From positions 1-33,402 of IMG/VR virus record IMGVR_UViG_3300043419_000490: 33,402 nt of DNA; one strand, written 5' to 3'. Of this stretch, positions 7,631 to 14,706 are shown one piece after another. How positions within the stretch are numbered: the stretch's first letter is position 1; every line of letters starts with the position of its first letter. The DNA comes from a virus. The translations under genes were made by a program, and so were the position numbers. The notes below the pieces were generated by a model. It worked only from the letters and a program-made list of their open reading frames with translations. It was not told the origin of the DNA and did not search any database.

Positions 7631-9367
7631 CTACTCGCTTGAGATTTCCTCCAGCGAATACCCGTAAAAAGGGTGGCTCTTGTACACTACCCCCGGAGTG
7701 CAGACATGGTCACCATCAAGGCTCTTGCCGTCTGGTTGCATAGCGTCCCGCTTGGATGTAGACCAACGGAACCCAGCATCACCGCCCCACAAGTCCCAGG
7801 CTACACGCCCCGGACTTGGGAACCCCTCTTCACCAGCGTTGAAGCCTTCAGCCTGTTTGTCTACTTCATGGCGGCTGAAGAAAGAATACATCCGCAGTAT
7901 GGTGTCTTCGGAAAGTTTCTCACCGTTCACGATTTGGTTAGCCCGCGCCAAGCCTATGCGCGTCCCGCCATCGAACCCTTCAGCCTTCCAGTCAAGCGCC
8001 CGCTGTGCTGCTGTCCGCATCGCTTCAGTTGGGCGGAACTTGACATCGTAAGACCGAACGGCGGCACCATCAAAGCCACCGGTGCTTTGTACCGGGATAG
8101 CCGTTGGGTGTAGTTGCCCTTCATCTTCCGGCACGGCTTCAAGGCCTGCTATGCGCTTTGCTTCAGCCCGATCAATGATGCCAGCCTTGTACAGTTTCTC
8201 GGCTCTTACCGCTTCCGCTTGCATATCGTCAGCAAGCGCCCTGACCGTTTCAAGGTCATACATAACGTAATCACCCTGCTGTGTCTCAGGGTATTCCGGC
8301 AGGAGGTCAGCGGTGATTGCATCCGCCAAGGTACGCAGGAGTGGCACCATGCCATCTTCCCAAGCCGCTTGCTGGGCGCGTTCGTAATTGCTGTAGGTAG
8401 ACCGCTCTAAGCCTGAACCAAGCCCTAAGACCATCGGGTTGATACCAAGGGCTGAACAGATACGCTCCTCCGGTACACGCCGTACAGAGTCCAGAGCAAG
8501 CTCGGAAGGAGTAAGGGATACCCTATCCATCTTGTACGCACCGGTCATTACCACGATGCCACCGGAACCGTCCCCGGTTAGGTCTTCGTGTAGTTGGCGC
8601 TTGACCTGCCGAGCATCATCCATGCTCATGTCTACCGATGTCTCTTTGGCATCAGGCCCGACAATCAATGAAGGCATAGCACCGTTAGCCAAGAGTCCAT
8701 AAGCGGTTGTGGATGCGGTGTTATCGGTTGCAATCTCCCGCAGGACAGCGGTAAGTGGCGCTCTACCAATCCGGATATCGCTTGGGTCACGCCCGTACCG
8801 GATGTGGATGATGTCGGATACCGGGATGTCAAAACTCCTGCCGTCAGTGGTGTAGACGTAATGCGTCAAAGGGTTGACGCCGTTACCTACCGGTCTAACC
8901 ATGTCCTGCGGCAGGAACTGCAAGGCGGTCACCGTGCCACGGGTAGTAGAGCGTATCTTTCTCAGGTAGGTATTGCCGAATAACTTGTAATCTTGAATGA
9001 CCCAGCCCCAGAAAAGGCTACCCATAATCATTGGATCCGGTTGCGCCATGAGCTGTAGAACCGGGTGGTCTTCTACGGGTTCGGCCTGCTGGCTGTCTAC
9101 CGGTCGGTAATAGCGCGGCGTGGCCTGTGGGTAGTTTCTCACGTACCAATCAATAGCACTAGCCACAACACCGTTTAGGCCTAAGTCACCGGCTACACGC
9201 GACCAGTCCTTAGTGCTTCCAGGGAGTGCCCGGCGTAGCAATGTTTGCAGCTGACCAGAGCCGTAACCGGTTAGGTAGATGTCCCTAGACTGGGACAACG
9301 GCAGCGGTAGTGCCTGTGTCGGGTTGGCTGCGGCTTTACGTCCGAGGAAGCGGTCAAAGATACCCAT
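7631..9367 (-). CDS. Portal protein, HK97 family, with a C-terminal extension
   Basis: The N-terminus MGIFDRFLGRK and segments VVASAIDWYVRNYPQATP, GWVIQDYKLFGNTYLRKIR, IHIRYGRDPSD and CSALGINPMVLGLGSGLERS are typical of HK97-type portals, the dodecameric ring through which DNA is packaged. The ATG at 9367 is preferred over an upstream TTG at 9385, which falls inside a terminator. After the portal core, the last ~150 residues carry a separate module (RANQIVNGEKLSEDTILRMY, FFSRHEVDK and PGRVAWDLWGGDAGFRW) that is found appended to phage head proteins. The start lies 6 bases after a TGTGGGATACT element directly downstream of a terminator. Confidence 0.85.
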   Translation of the reverse strand: MGIFDRFLGRKAAANPTQALPLPLSQSRDIYLTGYGSGQLQTLLRRALPGSTKDWSRVAGDLGLNGVVASAIDWYVRNYPQATPRYYRPVDSQQAEPVEDHPVLQLMAQPDPMIMGSLFWGWVIQDYKLFGNTYLRKIRSTTRGTVTALQFLPQDMVRPVGNGVNPLTHYVYTTDGRSFDIPVSDIIHIRYGRDPSDIRIGRAPLTAVLREIATDNTASTTAYGLLANGAMPSLIVGPDAKETSVDMSMDDARQVKRQLHEDLTGDGSGGIVVMTGAYKMDRVSLTPSELALDSVRRVPEERICSALGINPMVLGLGSGLERSTYSNYERAQQAAWEDGMVPLLRTLADAITADLLPEYPETQQGDYVMYDLETVRALADDMQAEAVRAEKLYKAGIIDRAEAKRIAGLEAVPEDEGQLHPTAIPVQSTGGFDGAAVRSYDVKFRPTEAMRTAAQRALDWKAEGFDGGTRIGLARANQIVNGEKLSEDTILRMYSFFSRHEVDKQAEGFNAGEEGFPSPGRVAWDLWGGDAGFRWSTSKRDAMQPDGKSLDGDHVCTPGVVYKSHPFYGYSLEEISSE

Positions 9368-9372
9368 GCTAG

Positions 9373-9384
9373 CAGTATCCCACA
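9373..9384 (-). promoter_or_regulatory. TGTGGGATACTG element, 6 bases before portal ATG
   Basis: GATACT (9374-9379), then GCTAGC, then ATG at 9367: the same geometry as at 6540-6551. It begins at the last T of a terminator T-tract, so a new transcription unit seems to start exactly where the last ends. No -35 match; an extended -10 (TGG) is present. Confidence 0.5.
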
Positions 9385-9410
9385 AAAAGAAAAAGCCCCC
9401 TTGCGGGGGC
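9384..9410 (-). terminator. Terminator between the moron-like gene and the portal gene
   Basis: The minus transcript has GCCCCC, loop GCAA, GGGGGC, then TTTTTCTTTTT. It ends the 9430-9702 transcript just before the portal element. Confidence 0.88.
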
Positions 9411-9429
9411 CTGTGGCGGTTCCTATCGT

Positions 9430-9702
9430 CTAGTCTCTGGTGATGTACTGAGTATCTACATCAAGTCCGAGTGCGTGATACTTAGCGATGATTGCTTTCG
9501 ATTCTTCGTTGAGTCCACCAGCAACGTTGGACTGGAAGCCTACACTGCTTGTGTAGATGTAGCGGCGGTAGCTGTTGCGGCCATACTGAGCATAACCATC
9601 GAATACCGAGTTGATGTCTGCGGCATCGATGCCGGCTTTCTTAAGGTCTGTCTTGCGTGTGCTTGAAACCTTGATAACGTAAAAGTCGAAGTAGTTTTCC
9701 AT
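9430..9702 (-). CDS. Independently transcribed small protein (moron-like, 90 aa)
   Basis: I do not recognise this protein. It starts MENYFDFYVIKVSSTRKTD and is rich in Y, S, A and K, with no membrane segment. What stands out is its control. It sits between the large terminase and portal genes but has its own promoter (9732-9760), a strong GGGAGATA ribosome-binding sequence before the ATG, and its own terminator (9384-9410). That is the layout of a moron, an accessory gene expressed separately from the late operon. The promoter matches those of the rightward early genes, so it is probably expressed early or constitutively. An anti-defence or host-takeover role is possible but unproven. Confidence 0.7.
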   Translation of the reverse strand: MENYFDFYVIKVSSTRKTDLKKAGIDAADINSVFDGYAQYGRNSYRRYIYTSSVGFQSNVAGGLNEESKAIIAKYHALGLDVDTQYITRD

Positions 9703-9731
9703 ATCTCTCTATCTCCCTGCTTGATGTATAG

Positions 9732-9760
9732 AATATACACCGCCCGTGTATATATTGCAA
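9732..9760 (-). promoter_or_regulatory. Promoter of 9430-9702 with overlapping inverted repeat
   Basis: Read on the minus strand: TTGCAA (9755-9760), a 17-base spacer, and TATATT (9732-9737). An inverted repeat with arms ATATACAC and GTGTATAT (9733-9740, 9746-9753) covers the -10 and spacer, a likely operator. It matches the promoter at 20759-20787. Confidence 0.8.
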
Positions 9761-9779
9761 GGGTATAGAAGTATATATT

Positions 9780-10952
9780 TTACACTGCACCCCAAGAACG
9801 CTTAGATCCGCACACCTGCCAAGCATAAGCCAGAGCGTCTACCACGTCATCATGCCGACCAACCGGGAAGGATAACAGCTCATCTTCAAAGTAAGCCGGG
9901 AGCCCTTGGCAATGCATAACCTGAGATTGCTCGTACCGGGCTTCTAGAGGCGCAAAGCGGGTTACTTTGTCACGGTCTGGGCGGATGCCCCGGATAGGTA
10001 GTTTCGTGCGTCTAAGAAGCTCCTGCACGACAGCGGCTTGATACTGCACCTGCTCGATGCCGATCATACTAGGATTCCACTTATCCGCCATGGCTTCGAT
10101 GAACCGCAGGACGCTTGCAAAGTCAGCGCGGGTACGGTTGATGTCTCTAACGTAGATCGTCCCATCGTCTCCCCGGCTCACTACCGCCACGCCGGTGAAG
10201 TCTGCTTCGCTCTTGGTGCTGATGGCAAGGTCAACCCCGATGTAGGTAGGTAGCCCTTCAGGGCAATCACCGTACCGCAACCACTCCCGCTTGATGCGCG
10301 CTCCCGCCGCATCCACGAACTCCGCCAAGTACTCCTGCCTAAAAGCAATCGATGGCAAGGACTCCCCAGCCTTAGCTACTTCCTCCGGGTCAATCCACGG
10401 GTTAGCCGTGGTAGGCATCTGCCAGCTCATCCAGTCGGCATCGGTAGCGGCTTGGTTGTAAAGGGTGCGGAAATAGTTGGAGCCTTTAGGCGTTGACAGG
10501 AAGAACGCATCCCCTTTGAAGTCTGTAAGCGTTGGGCGTATGGCTTCAGTCCAGGCTTGCTCTAGATGCCTTGCCATGGCTGCCTCATCAATGATGACCC
10601 GCTTGTACTTACGACCACGGGCTACGGTGCTAGGGTCGTCTAAAGTCCAGTAGTCGATTGCTGCGCCGGTTATAAGCTCGATGCGCGGCGCTGGGCTTTG
10701 TACTGCTCGCCGTATCACGGGAGCATAGATTCTCTTATGATCGGCGTATGCTTCTTCTAGGAGTCTGTAGGTAGGGGCAAACCAAGCGCAGGGTAAGCCG
10801 TCAATCAGCACCGGGTCAGATAAAAGGTTACCGCCCAGCGTTGTCTTTCCGAAACGTCTACCGCAGGCAAGCACGTTGTACCGCTTGGCTTCCCGCAGAA
10901 TGACCTGCTGGGCTTCATGCGGCCTTGGCAGTACTAGTCGAATGTCAGGCAA
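9780..10952 (-). CDS. terL: Terminase large subunit (390 aa)
   Basis: This is the packaging ATPase and nuclease. Walker A is CGRRFGKTT (about residues 31-39), Walker B is RVIIDEAAM, and the coupling motif FFLSTPKGSNYF follows. The nuclease half shows three acidic positions in the expected order: YIGVDLAIS, MIGIEQVQYQAAVV, and GRHDDVVDALAYAW near the C-terminus. Length is on the short side for TerL but complete. It overlaps the upstream methyltransferase by about 19 bases. The separation of TerS and TerL by a methyltransferase gene is notable. Confidence 0.9.
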   Translation of the reverse strand: MPDIRLVLPRPHEAQQVILREAKRYNVLACGRRFGKTTLGGNLLSDPVLIDGLPCAWFAPTYRLLEEAYADHKRIYAPVIRRAVQSPAPRIELITGAAIDYWTLDDPSTVARGRKYKRVIIDEAAMARHLEQAWTEAIRPTLTDFKGDAFFLSTPKGSNYFRTLYNQAATDADWMSWQMPTTANPWIDPEEVAKAGESLPSIAFRQEYLAEFVDAAGARIKREWLRYGDCPEGLPTYIGVDLAISTKSEADFTGVAVVSRGDDGTIYVRDINRTRADFASVLRFIEAMADKWNPSMIGIEQVQYQAAVVQELLRRTKLPIRGIRPDRDKVTRFAPLEARYEQSQVMHCQGLPAYFEDELLSFPVGRHDDVVDALAYAWQVCGSKRSWGAV

Positions 10953-12073
10953 GGCTGGTACGCTTTCTCAGCTGCAAGGATACGGGCTTTCGCTATCTCG
11001 ATGTAGTCTGCATCCATCTCGCAACCGATAAACCGGAAGCCTTCAAGCACTGCACCGCGCCCGGTGCTACCTGACCCGGTGAAGGGGTCAAGCACGATAC
11101 CGCCGGTGGGTGTAACCATGCGGCACAAGTAGCGCATCAGGTCGGTAGGCTTTACGGTCGGGTGGAAGTTGTGCGCCTTGCTGTCGTTGCGTTGGTATGC
11201 GTTCTCCAGTCGCTTTTCTCTGCCGTCATGGCTGCACTGCTTTGCATCCATCATCTCGCACCCATCGTCCCGGTCATCCTTGCAGGCTTTGGGCGTGTAG
11301 AAGAACCGTGCCGCTTCGCCCATTCCTTGCAGAATCTCCGCGCTTCCATCGTGCAACACGTTAGCAGGCCAGCGGCCTAAGTGTGTTGATTCCTCACATC
11401 CGTTAAATCCGCTAACCGGCGCAAGGCTATTGAAACTTTTACCCGGCACTTTCGCACAGGTTTTTATTTCCTCTTCACCAATCCGGCAACCGTCAATGTT
11501 GATTGCTCCTGTACCCCACTCCTGCACGTTCTGCGCTACCGTGGCTTTGAAGGGCTTACGTGCCATCGTGATAGGCTCCATGGCTGGTTTGAGTGCTGTA
11601 CCCCAGCCCTGCCATTGTTTAGCCGCATCCGTGGCAGGTGCTGGAGGTACATAACCTTTTGTCGGAATAGTCTTACTGATGTTTGCATTGTGACTTGATC
11701 CGGCTACGGTAAAGGCCTTGAATTCTGGTTTGAGAATCCCGGCCTCCCTATCAAATCCCTTACTCACATTGTGAGACTTCGGAAACCCGCTACCGTACAT
11801 CCACGCTAACATATCCCGTATCTCAAACCCGGCATCTTCAATGCGTACCGCCATGCGGTGTTGAGTCCTAGTACCGGCAAACGCCAGCAGGTAACCGCCA
11901 GGCTTGAGTACTCGCAAGCACTCTGCCCATATCTCAGTTGATGGAACGTCATAATCCCAACGCTTGCCCATGAAGGATAAGCCGTACGGCGGATCGGTTA
12001 CGACAGCATCAATCGAGTTATCCGGCATGGTTCGCAGGATGTCAAGACAGTTGCCGTGGTGAAGCTCATGCAC
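10934..12073 (-). CDS. DNA N6-adenine or N4-cytosine methyltransferase (379 aa)
   Basis: Catalytic motif IV is VVTDPPYGLSFMGKRW at about residues 26-41, and the SAM-binding motif I (VLDPFTGSGSTGRGA) comes near the C-terminus, followed by FIGCEMDADYIEIAKARI. The order IV then I places it in the beta-type amino-methyltransferases. MYGSGFPKSHNVSK, frequent in phage enzymes of this kind, lies near residue 93. No restriction partner is present, so it likely protects phage DNA from host restriction or marks DNA for packaging. It lies between the small and large terminase genes with short overlaps on both sides. Target base and site cannot be read from the sequence. Confidence 0.85.
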   Translation of the reverse strand: MHELHHGNCLDILRTMPDNSIDAVVTDPPYGLSFMGKRWDYDVPSTEIWAECLRVLKPGGYLLAFAGTRTQHRMAVRIEDAGFEIRDMLAWMYGSGFPKSHNVSKGFDREAGILKPEFKAFTVAGSSHNANISKTIPTKGYVPPAPATDAAKQWQGWGTALKPAMEPITMARKPFKATVAQNVQEWGTGAINIDGCRIGEEEIKTCAKVPGKSFNSLAPVSGFNGCEESTHLGRWPANVLHDGSAEILQGMGEAARFFYTPKACKDDRDDGCEMMDAKQCSHDGREKRLENAYQRNDSKAHNFHPTVKPTDLMRYLCRMVTPTGGIVLDPFTGSGSTGRGAVLEGFRFIGCEMDADYIEIAKARILAAEKAYQPCLTFD

Positions 12074-12437
12074 CGGGTTTATCCGCGTACTCCACGATCA
12101 CCTTTACCGGGCTACCGTCTGCGCCGGTCTGCTCTACCCTAGATGACCAGTCGGCCTTGTGCTTACGTTCCAGCCACCATGCAGCAGCTTGCCATGTCGT
12201 TTTAGTGGCATCTTGGATGACTGCAAGGTTGCGCAGCTCGGCTTCACCCTCCGCTTTTTCTATAGCGTCCGAAAAAGCCGAATGCTCCCGCAGCCAGTTG
12301 GCTAGTGTGTCTTGTGAAATACCGGCAGCAGCGCAGGAAGCCCTGCGGGTGTTACCACCTCGCAGAGCATTTGTAATCTTCTCAACCGTTGCTGGCGTGT
12401 ACTTTGTTGGTCTACCGTTTGGTTGCGGGCTTGCCAT
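12066..12437 (-). CDS. terS: Terminase small subunit (123 aa)
   Basis: The N-terminus GRPTKYTPATVEKITNAL leads into a helix-turn-helix (ASCAAAGISQDTLANWLRE, about 33-51), then a helical segment with AIEKAEGEAELRNLAVI and WQAAAWWLERKHKADW. This is the pattern of phage terminase small subunits that recognise the packaging site. Start ATG 12437 overlaps the upstream membrane-protein gene by about 26 bases. Position two genes before TerL supports the call. Confidence 0.8.
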   Translation of the reverse strand: MASPQPNGRPTKYTPATVEKITNALRGGNTRRASCAAAGISQDTLANWLREHSAFSDAIEKAEGEAELRNLAVIQDATKTTWQAAAWWLERKHKADWSSRVEQTGADGSPVKVIVEYADKPGA

Positions 12438-12618
12438 CTAGACTCTCCTCTATATTTTCTGTAGCTGCCCACAGCAGGGCATCTCTCATCTGCTGGTCGG
12501 TGATGCCTTGGGCTTTAGCTCTGCGCTTGACATCTTTATACAGCCAGCGTGTATACATCTCCGACCATACCACCACGCATCCAGCCCCCACCAAAGCACC
12601 AACAGCAAAAGGTATCAT
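12412..12618 (-). CDS. Small membrane protein (68 aa)
   Basis: A single N-terminal transmembrane helix (MIPFAVGALVGAGCVVVW, residues 1-18) precedes a basic, helical cytoplasmic tail (YKDVKRRAKAQGITDQQM). It starts by ATG overlapping the previous stop as ATGA. No family is recognised. It could be a membrane-targeted host-interaction factor. It is probably expressed in the same transcript as ThyX and the terminase genes. Confidence 0.55.
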   Translation of the reverse strand: MIPFAVGALVGAGCVVVWSEMYTRWLYKDVKRRAKAQGITDQQMRDALLWAATENIEESLDGKPATKR

Positions 12619-12854
12619 CTTGCAACCTCCCCGGTTCGCGGATCAAGTACAACGATAGCCCAGTCGGTAGCGAACAGGTCACCAGGGGATAGGGTCAGCT
12701 CTTCCATCTGCCGTACGGCTTCACCGATGGTGTGAACTTCAAAAGCATTCCAGAGTTCCGAGTAGCGCAAGAATACTTGCCCTCCCCATTCACTCCGCCA
12801 TACAGCATTACCGCCACCAGCCATCAAGGCTTGTATCACTTCTCCGAATCTCAT
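12615..12854 (-). CDS. Tad2-like (DUF2829-type) protein (79 aa)
   Basis: The protein starts MRFGEVIQALMAGGGNAVWR and carries GDLFATDWAIVVLD near the end. These are the two ends of the DUF2829 fold: 'FgeAlxxLxxGxxvxRxxW' and 'DLxAxDW'. DUF2829 includes Tad2, a Thoeris anti-defence protein that sequesters the TIR-produced cyclic ADP-ribose-type signal. The start overlaps the ThyX stop as ATGA. Two other domains of this type lie in the window (18984-19202 and the C-terminus of 13477-13890). Signal binding is inferred; many DUF2829 proteins are untested. Confidence 0.65.
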   Translation of the reverse strand: MRFGEVIQALMAGGGNAVWRSEWGGQVFLRYSELWNAFEVHTIGEAVRQMEELTLSPGDLFATDWAIVVLDPRTGEVAR

Positions 12855-13480
12855 TTGATTACTCCCATTGTGATCGGCAGGTGTTCAGCCATCAAAGCCT
12901 TGATGCTGTCTGCTATCTCCCTATGCTCTAACTGTGTATCTTCCTGCGTTCTGAGTTGCACGTAGTGAATCCAAGACCGTATGGTGCCGCTCATATACAT
13001 CGTGGTCGGAGTGCAAAGCGGTAGTACCATCCTTGCAGTCTCCGCAGCGATGCCGGCCTTGATTAGTTTGTTGTAAGTCCAGTAGCCACGGGATACCGAC
13101 AACTCAGCGTCTAAGATGACTCCCTGCATCTCGGCATCCAACTCTTCCCGCTGTGGCATCGGTTGTGAGCTTTGCCGGTTAGTTGTACCAGCAAGCCTCA
13201 TAGTCCCCAGTACGGGGAAGTCGTGAACCTCTGCGTACCTTTGGCTAAACTCTTGGAAACTGAAGGAACGATGTCTAAGTATCTGCGGAGCAATAGCACG
13301 GGTGGTTTTGATTTCAACGCACATACTAGCCATTTCAAAGATTGACCAGTGACCGTGCTTGATGCAGTAAGAGAGCAACCGCGATACGTCTGGGTTATCT
13401 TGGTTTGCCGGGTTGCTGACCCTTGCGCAGTATCCGATGACCTTTTCCGCTTCCGGTGTGATCCAGATTAGCTTTGTCAT
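12851..13480 (-). CDS. thyX: Flavin-dependent thymidylate synthase ThyX (209 aa)
   Basis: This enzyme converts dUMP to dTMP using methylene-tetrahydrofolate, FAD and NADPH, supplying dTTP for phage replication. The ThyX signature RHRSFSFQEFSQRY lies at about residues 69-82, and other family segments are visible: KHGHWSIFEMASM, ARMVLPLCTPTTMYMSG and SWIHYVQLRTQEDTQLEHR. Length is normal for ThyX. The gene overlaps both neighbours by 4 bases. Presence of a phage copy suggests dTTP supply is limiting; it does not require that the host use ThyX. Confidence 0.93.
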   Translation of the reverse strand: MTKLIWITPEAEKVIGYCARVSNPANQDNPDVSRLLSYCIKHGHWSIFEMASMCVEIKTTRAIAPQILRHRSFSFQEFSQRYAEVHDFPVLGTMRLAGTTNRQSSQPMPQREELDAEMQGVILDAELSVSRGYWTYNKLIKAGIAAETARMVLPLCTPTTMYMSGTIRSWIHYVQLRTQEDTQLEHREIADSIKALMAEHLPITMGVIK

Positions 13481-13890
13481 CCGTTGTATATCTCCCAGTC
13501 GAACGCCAAGACATCAGCACTACCGAATGACGCCACCCGGCTGTAGTGCCGGTTACCAGCACCATCCAAAAGGTATAGGCATATCTTGCCGTCTACCAAC
13601 TGGAGGAACCACGCGGCAGCGTGTCGGCGTACCGTCATGCCAGCGCGTAGGCGTTCAAGGGCGGAAGGAAAGCCACCGCCAGAAAGTGTCATCCGCTGTG
13701 CTTCGATGCTCTTCAGCTGTTCTTCAGTCCGTTCTTTCAACCAGCGGTTGACGGTGGTGTGTTGGAATCCTACAGCCCTTGCCGCTTCATGGCACTTCAT
13801 GCCTTCAGCGACCAAGGTTTCATACCGATCTAAAAGATGCTGCCGCTTTGCGCGGTTTGCAATCACCGATTCGTTTGGTCTACCCGCCAT
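13477..13890 (-). CDS. HTH protein fused to a Tad2-like domain (137 aa)
   Basis: Residues ~1-60 form a homeodomain-like helix-turn-helix (CHEAARAVGFQHTTVNRWLK) preceded by a GRPNES basic N-terminus, as in small terminase or transposase-type DNA binders. Residues ~74-137 resemble DUF2829/Tad2: PSALERLRAGMTVRRHAAAW at the front and ADVLAFDWEIYNG at the end, with two beta segments between. The pairing of a DNA-binding head with a putative nucleotide-signal-binding domain is unusual. It might be a signal-responsive regulator or a sponge anchored to DNA. Start ATG 13890 overlaps the HNH stop as TAATG. The domain call rests on end motifs only. Confidence 0.6.
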   Translation of the reverse strand: MAGRPNESVIANRAKRQHLLDRYETLVAEGMKCHEAARAVGFQHTTVNRWLKERTEEQLKSIEAQRMTLSGGGFPSALERLRAGMTVRRHAAAWFLQLVDGKICLYLLDGAGNRHYSRVASFGSADVLAFDWEIYNG

Positions 13891-14486
13891 TACTGGTTCC
13901 TGCTTTGATTGTTTTCAGATCGCCACACCTTCAGTGTGATGTGCAACATCTCATGGCACTTTTTACAAAGTGTAATGACATCTTCAAGGTTTTCACATCC
14001 CATGTTTTCATAGTGTCTATGGTGCAGCTGCAAAGTATCGGTACTTTGACATACGGCGCATTTATATTCGTCTCTTGTCAAAGCCTTAGCCCTCAATAAA
14101 TGCCATCGCATAGACTTCATATAGGCTTTATGGTAATCCCAAAATAATCTATTCCGTTTAGAAGATCGAGCATCGTAAGACAACCTAAACTTACGATAGT
14201 TTTCATCGTAGATTTCTTGACGTTTTACTTGGCACTCGTCATTATCAAAAGGTTGCTCTCCGGCTAAGATTTCCAGAGCTTCCACCCGCTTGTATACATG
14301 ACCCATGTTTCGGTAACAGATTGCACATCGTTGCTTGTATCTTGGTCTACCTAACGAATCGTGTAGAAGGCAAATTATAAATCGATTACATTCGCATTCA
14401 GTAAACTCAGGACGTGGATTTAGAATGTCCCACTCTTCCCGATATTCACTAAAAGACTTTGTCTCAACGATTGTTGATAAGTCCAT
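13890..14486 (-). CDS. HNH endonuclease-type protein (198 aa)
   Basis: The C-terminal HNH module is complete: CAVC (143-146), LHHRHYENMG (154-163, catalytic H-H region), LEDVITLCKKCHEMLH (167-182) with two zinc-binding CxxC pairs. An additional CAIC pair near 54-57 and earlier cysteines suggest another zinc site in the N-terminal half. A good ribosome-binding sequence GAGGAGATAA precedes the ATG at 14486. The gene is AT-richer than its neighbours and may be a mobile, homing-like insertion between DUF3310 and ThyX operon genes. It lies away from the terminase, so a packaging role is less likely. Confidence 0.8.
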   Translation of the reverse strand: MDLSTIVETKSFSEYREEWDILNPRPEFTECECNRFIICLLHDSLGRPRYKQRCAICYRNMGHVYKRVEALEILAGEQPFDNDECQVKRQEIYDENYRKFRLSYDARSSKRNRLFWDYHKAYMKSMRWHLLRAKALTRDEYKCAVCQSTDTLQLHHRHYENMGCENLEDVITLCKKCHEMLHITLKVWRSENNQSRNQ

Positions 14487-14706
14487 TTATCTCCTCGGCT
14501 TCCCTGGCTATCCGATCAGCGAAGGCCGTGTCCTTGGTAGCGGCATATGCCATGTACCAGAGTGCCTTGATGCTGTCAGCGTTGGCCGTCCCTTTGTGTG
14601 GGCAACGCTGTAAGTACTTGACAACGTTCCCTGTTGCAAAGTCCAACCCCCAGTCGTCAATGACGCTGAGGGCTTGAATCTTTGTAGTTCGGTAGTGCTG
14701 TTGCAC
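14464..14706 (-). CDS. DUF3310 family protein (80 aa)
   Basis: This short protein matches the DUF3310 pattern: HYRTTKIQALSVIDDWGLDF, then ATGNVVKYLQRCPHKG and SIKALWYMAYAA. These are the 'H-Y', 'GN-x-x-KY' and 'K-x-x-WY' positions typical of that phage family. Members are frequent in phage replication or nucleotide-metabolism blocks but their activity is not settled. Start is a GTG at 14706 overlapping the previous gene's TAG. It ends inside the HNH gene start (about 23 bases overlap). Confidence 0.75.
   Translation of the reverse strand: MQQHYRTTKIQALSVIDDWGLDFATGNVVKYLQRCPHKGTANADSIKALWYMAYAATKDTAFADRIAREAEEINGLINNR

Noticed and set aside
7673-8113. Plus-strand frame of 146 codons near the portal 3' end
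   Set aside because: Antisense to the portal C-terminal extension, with no ribosome-binding sequence or recognisable domain.
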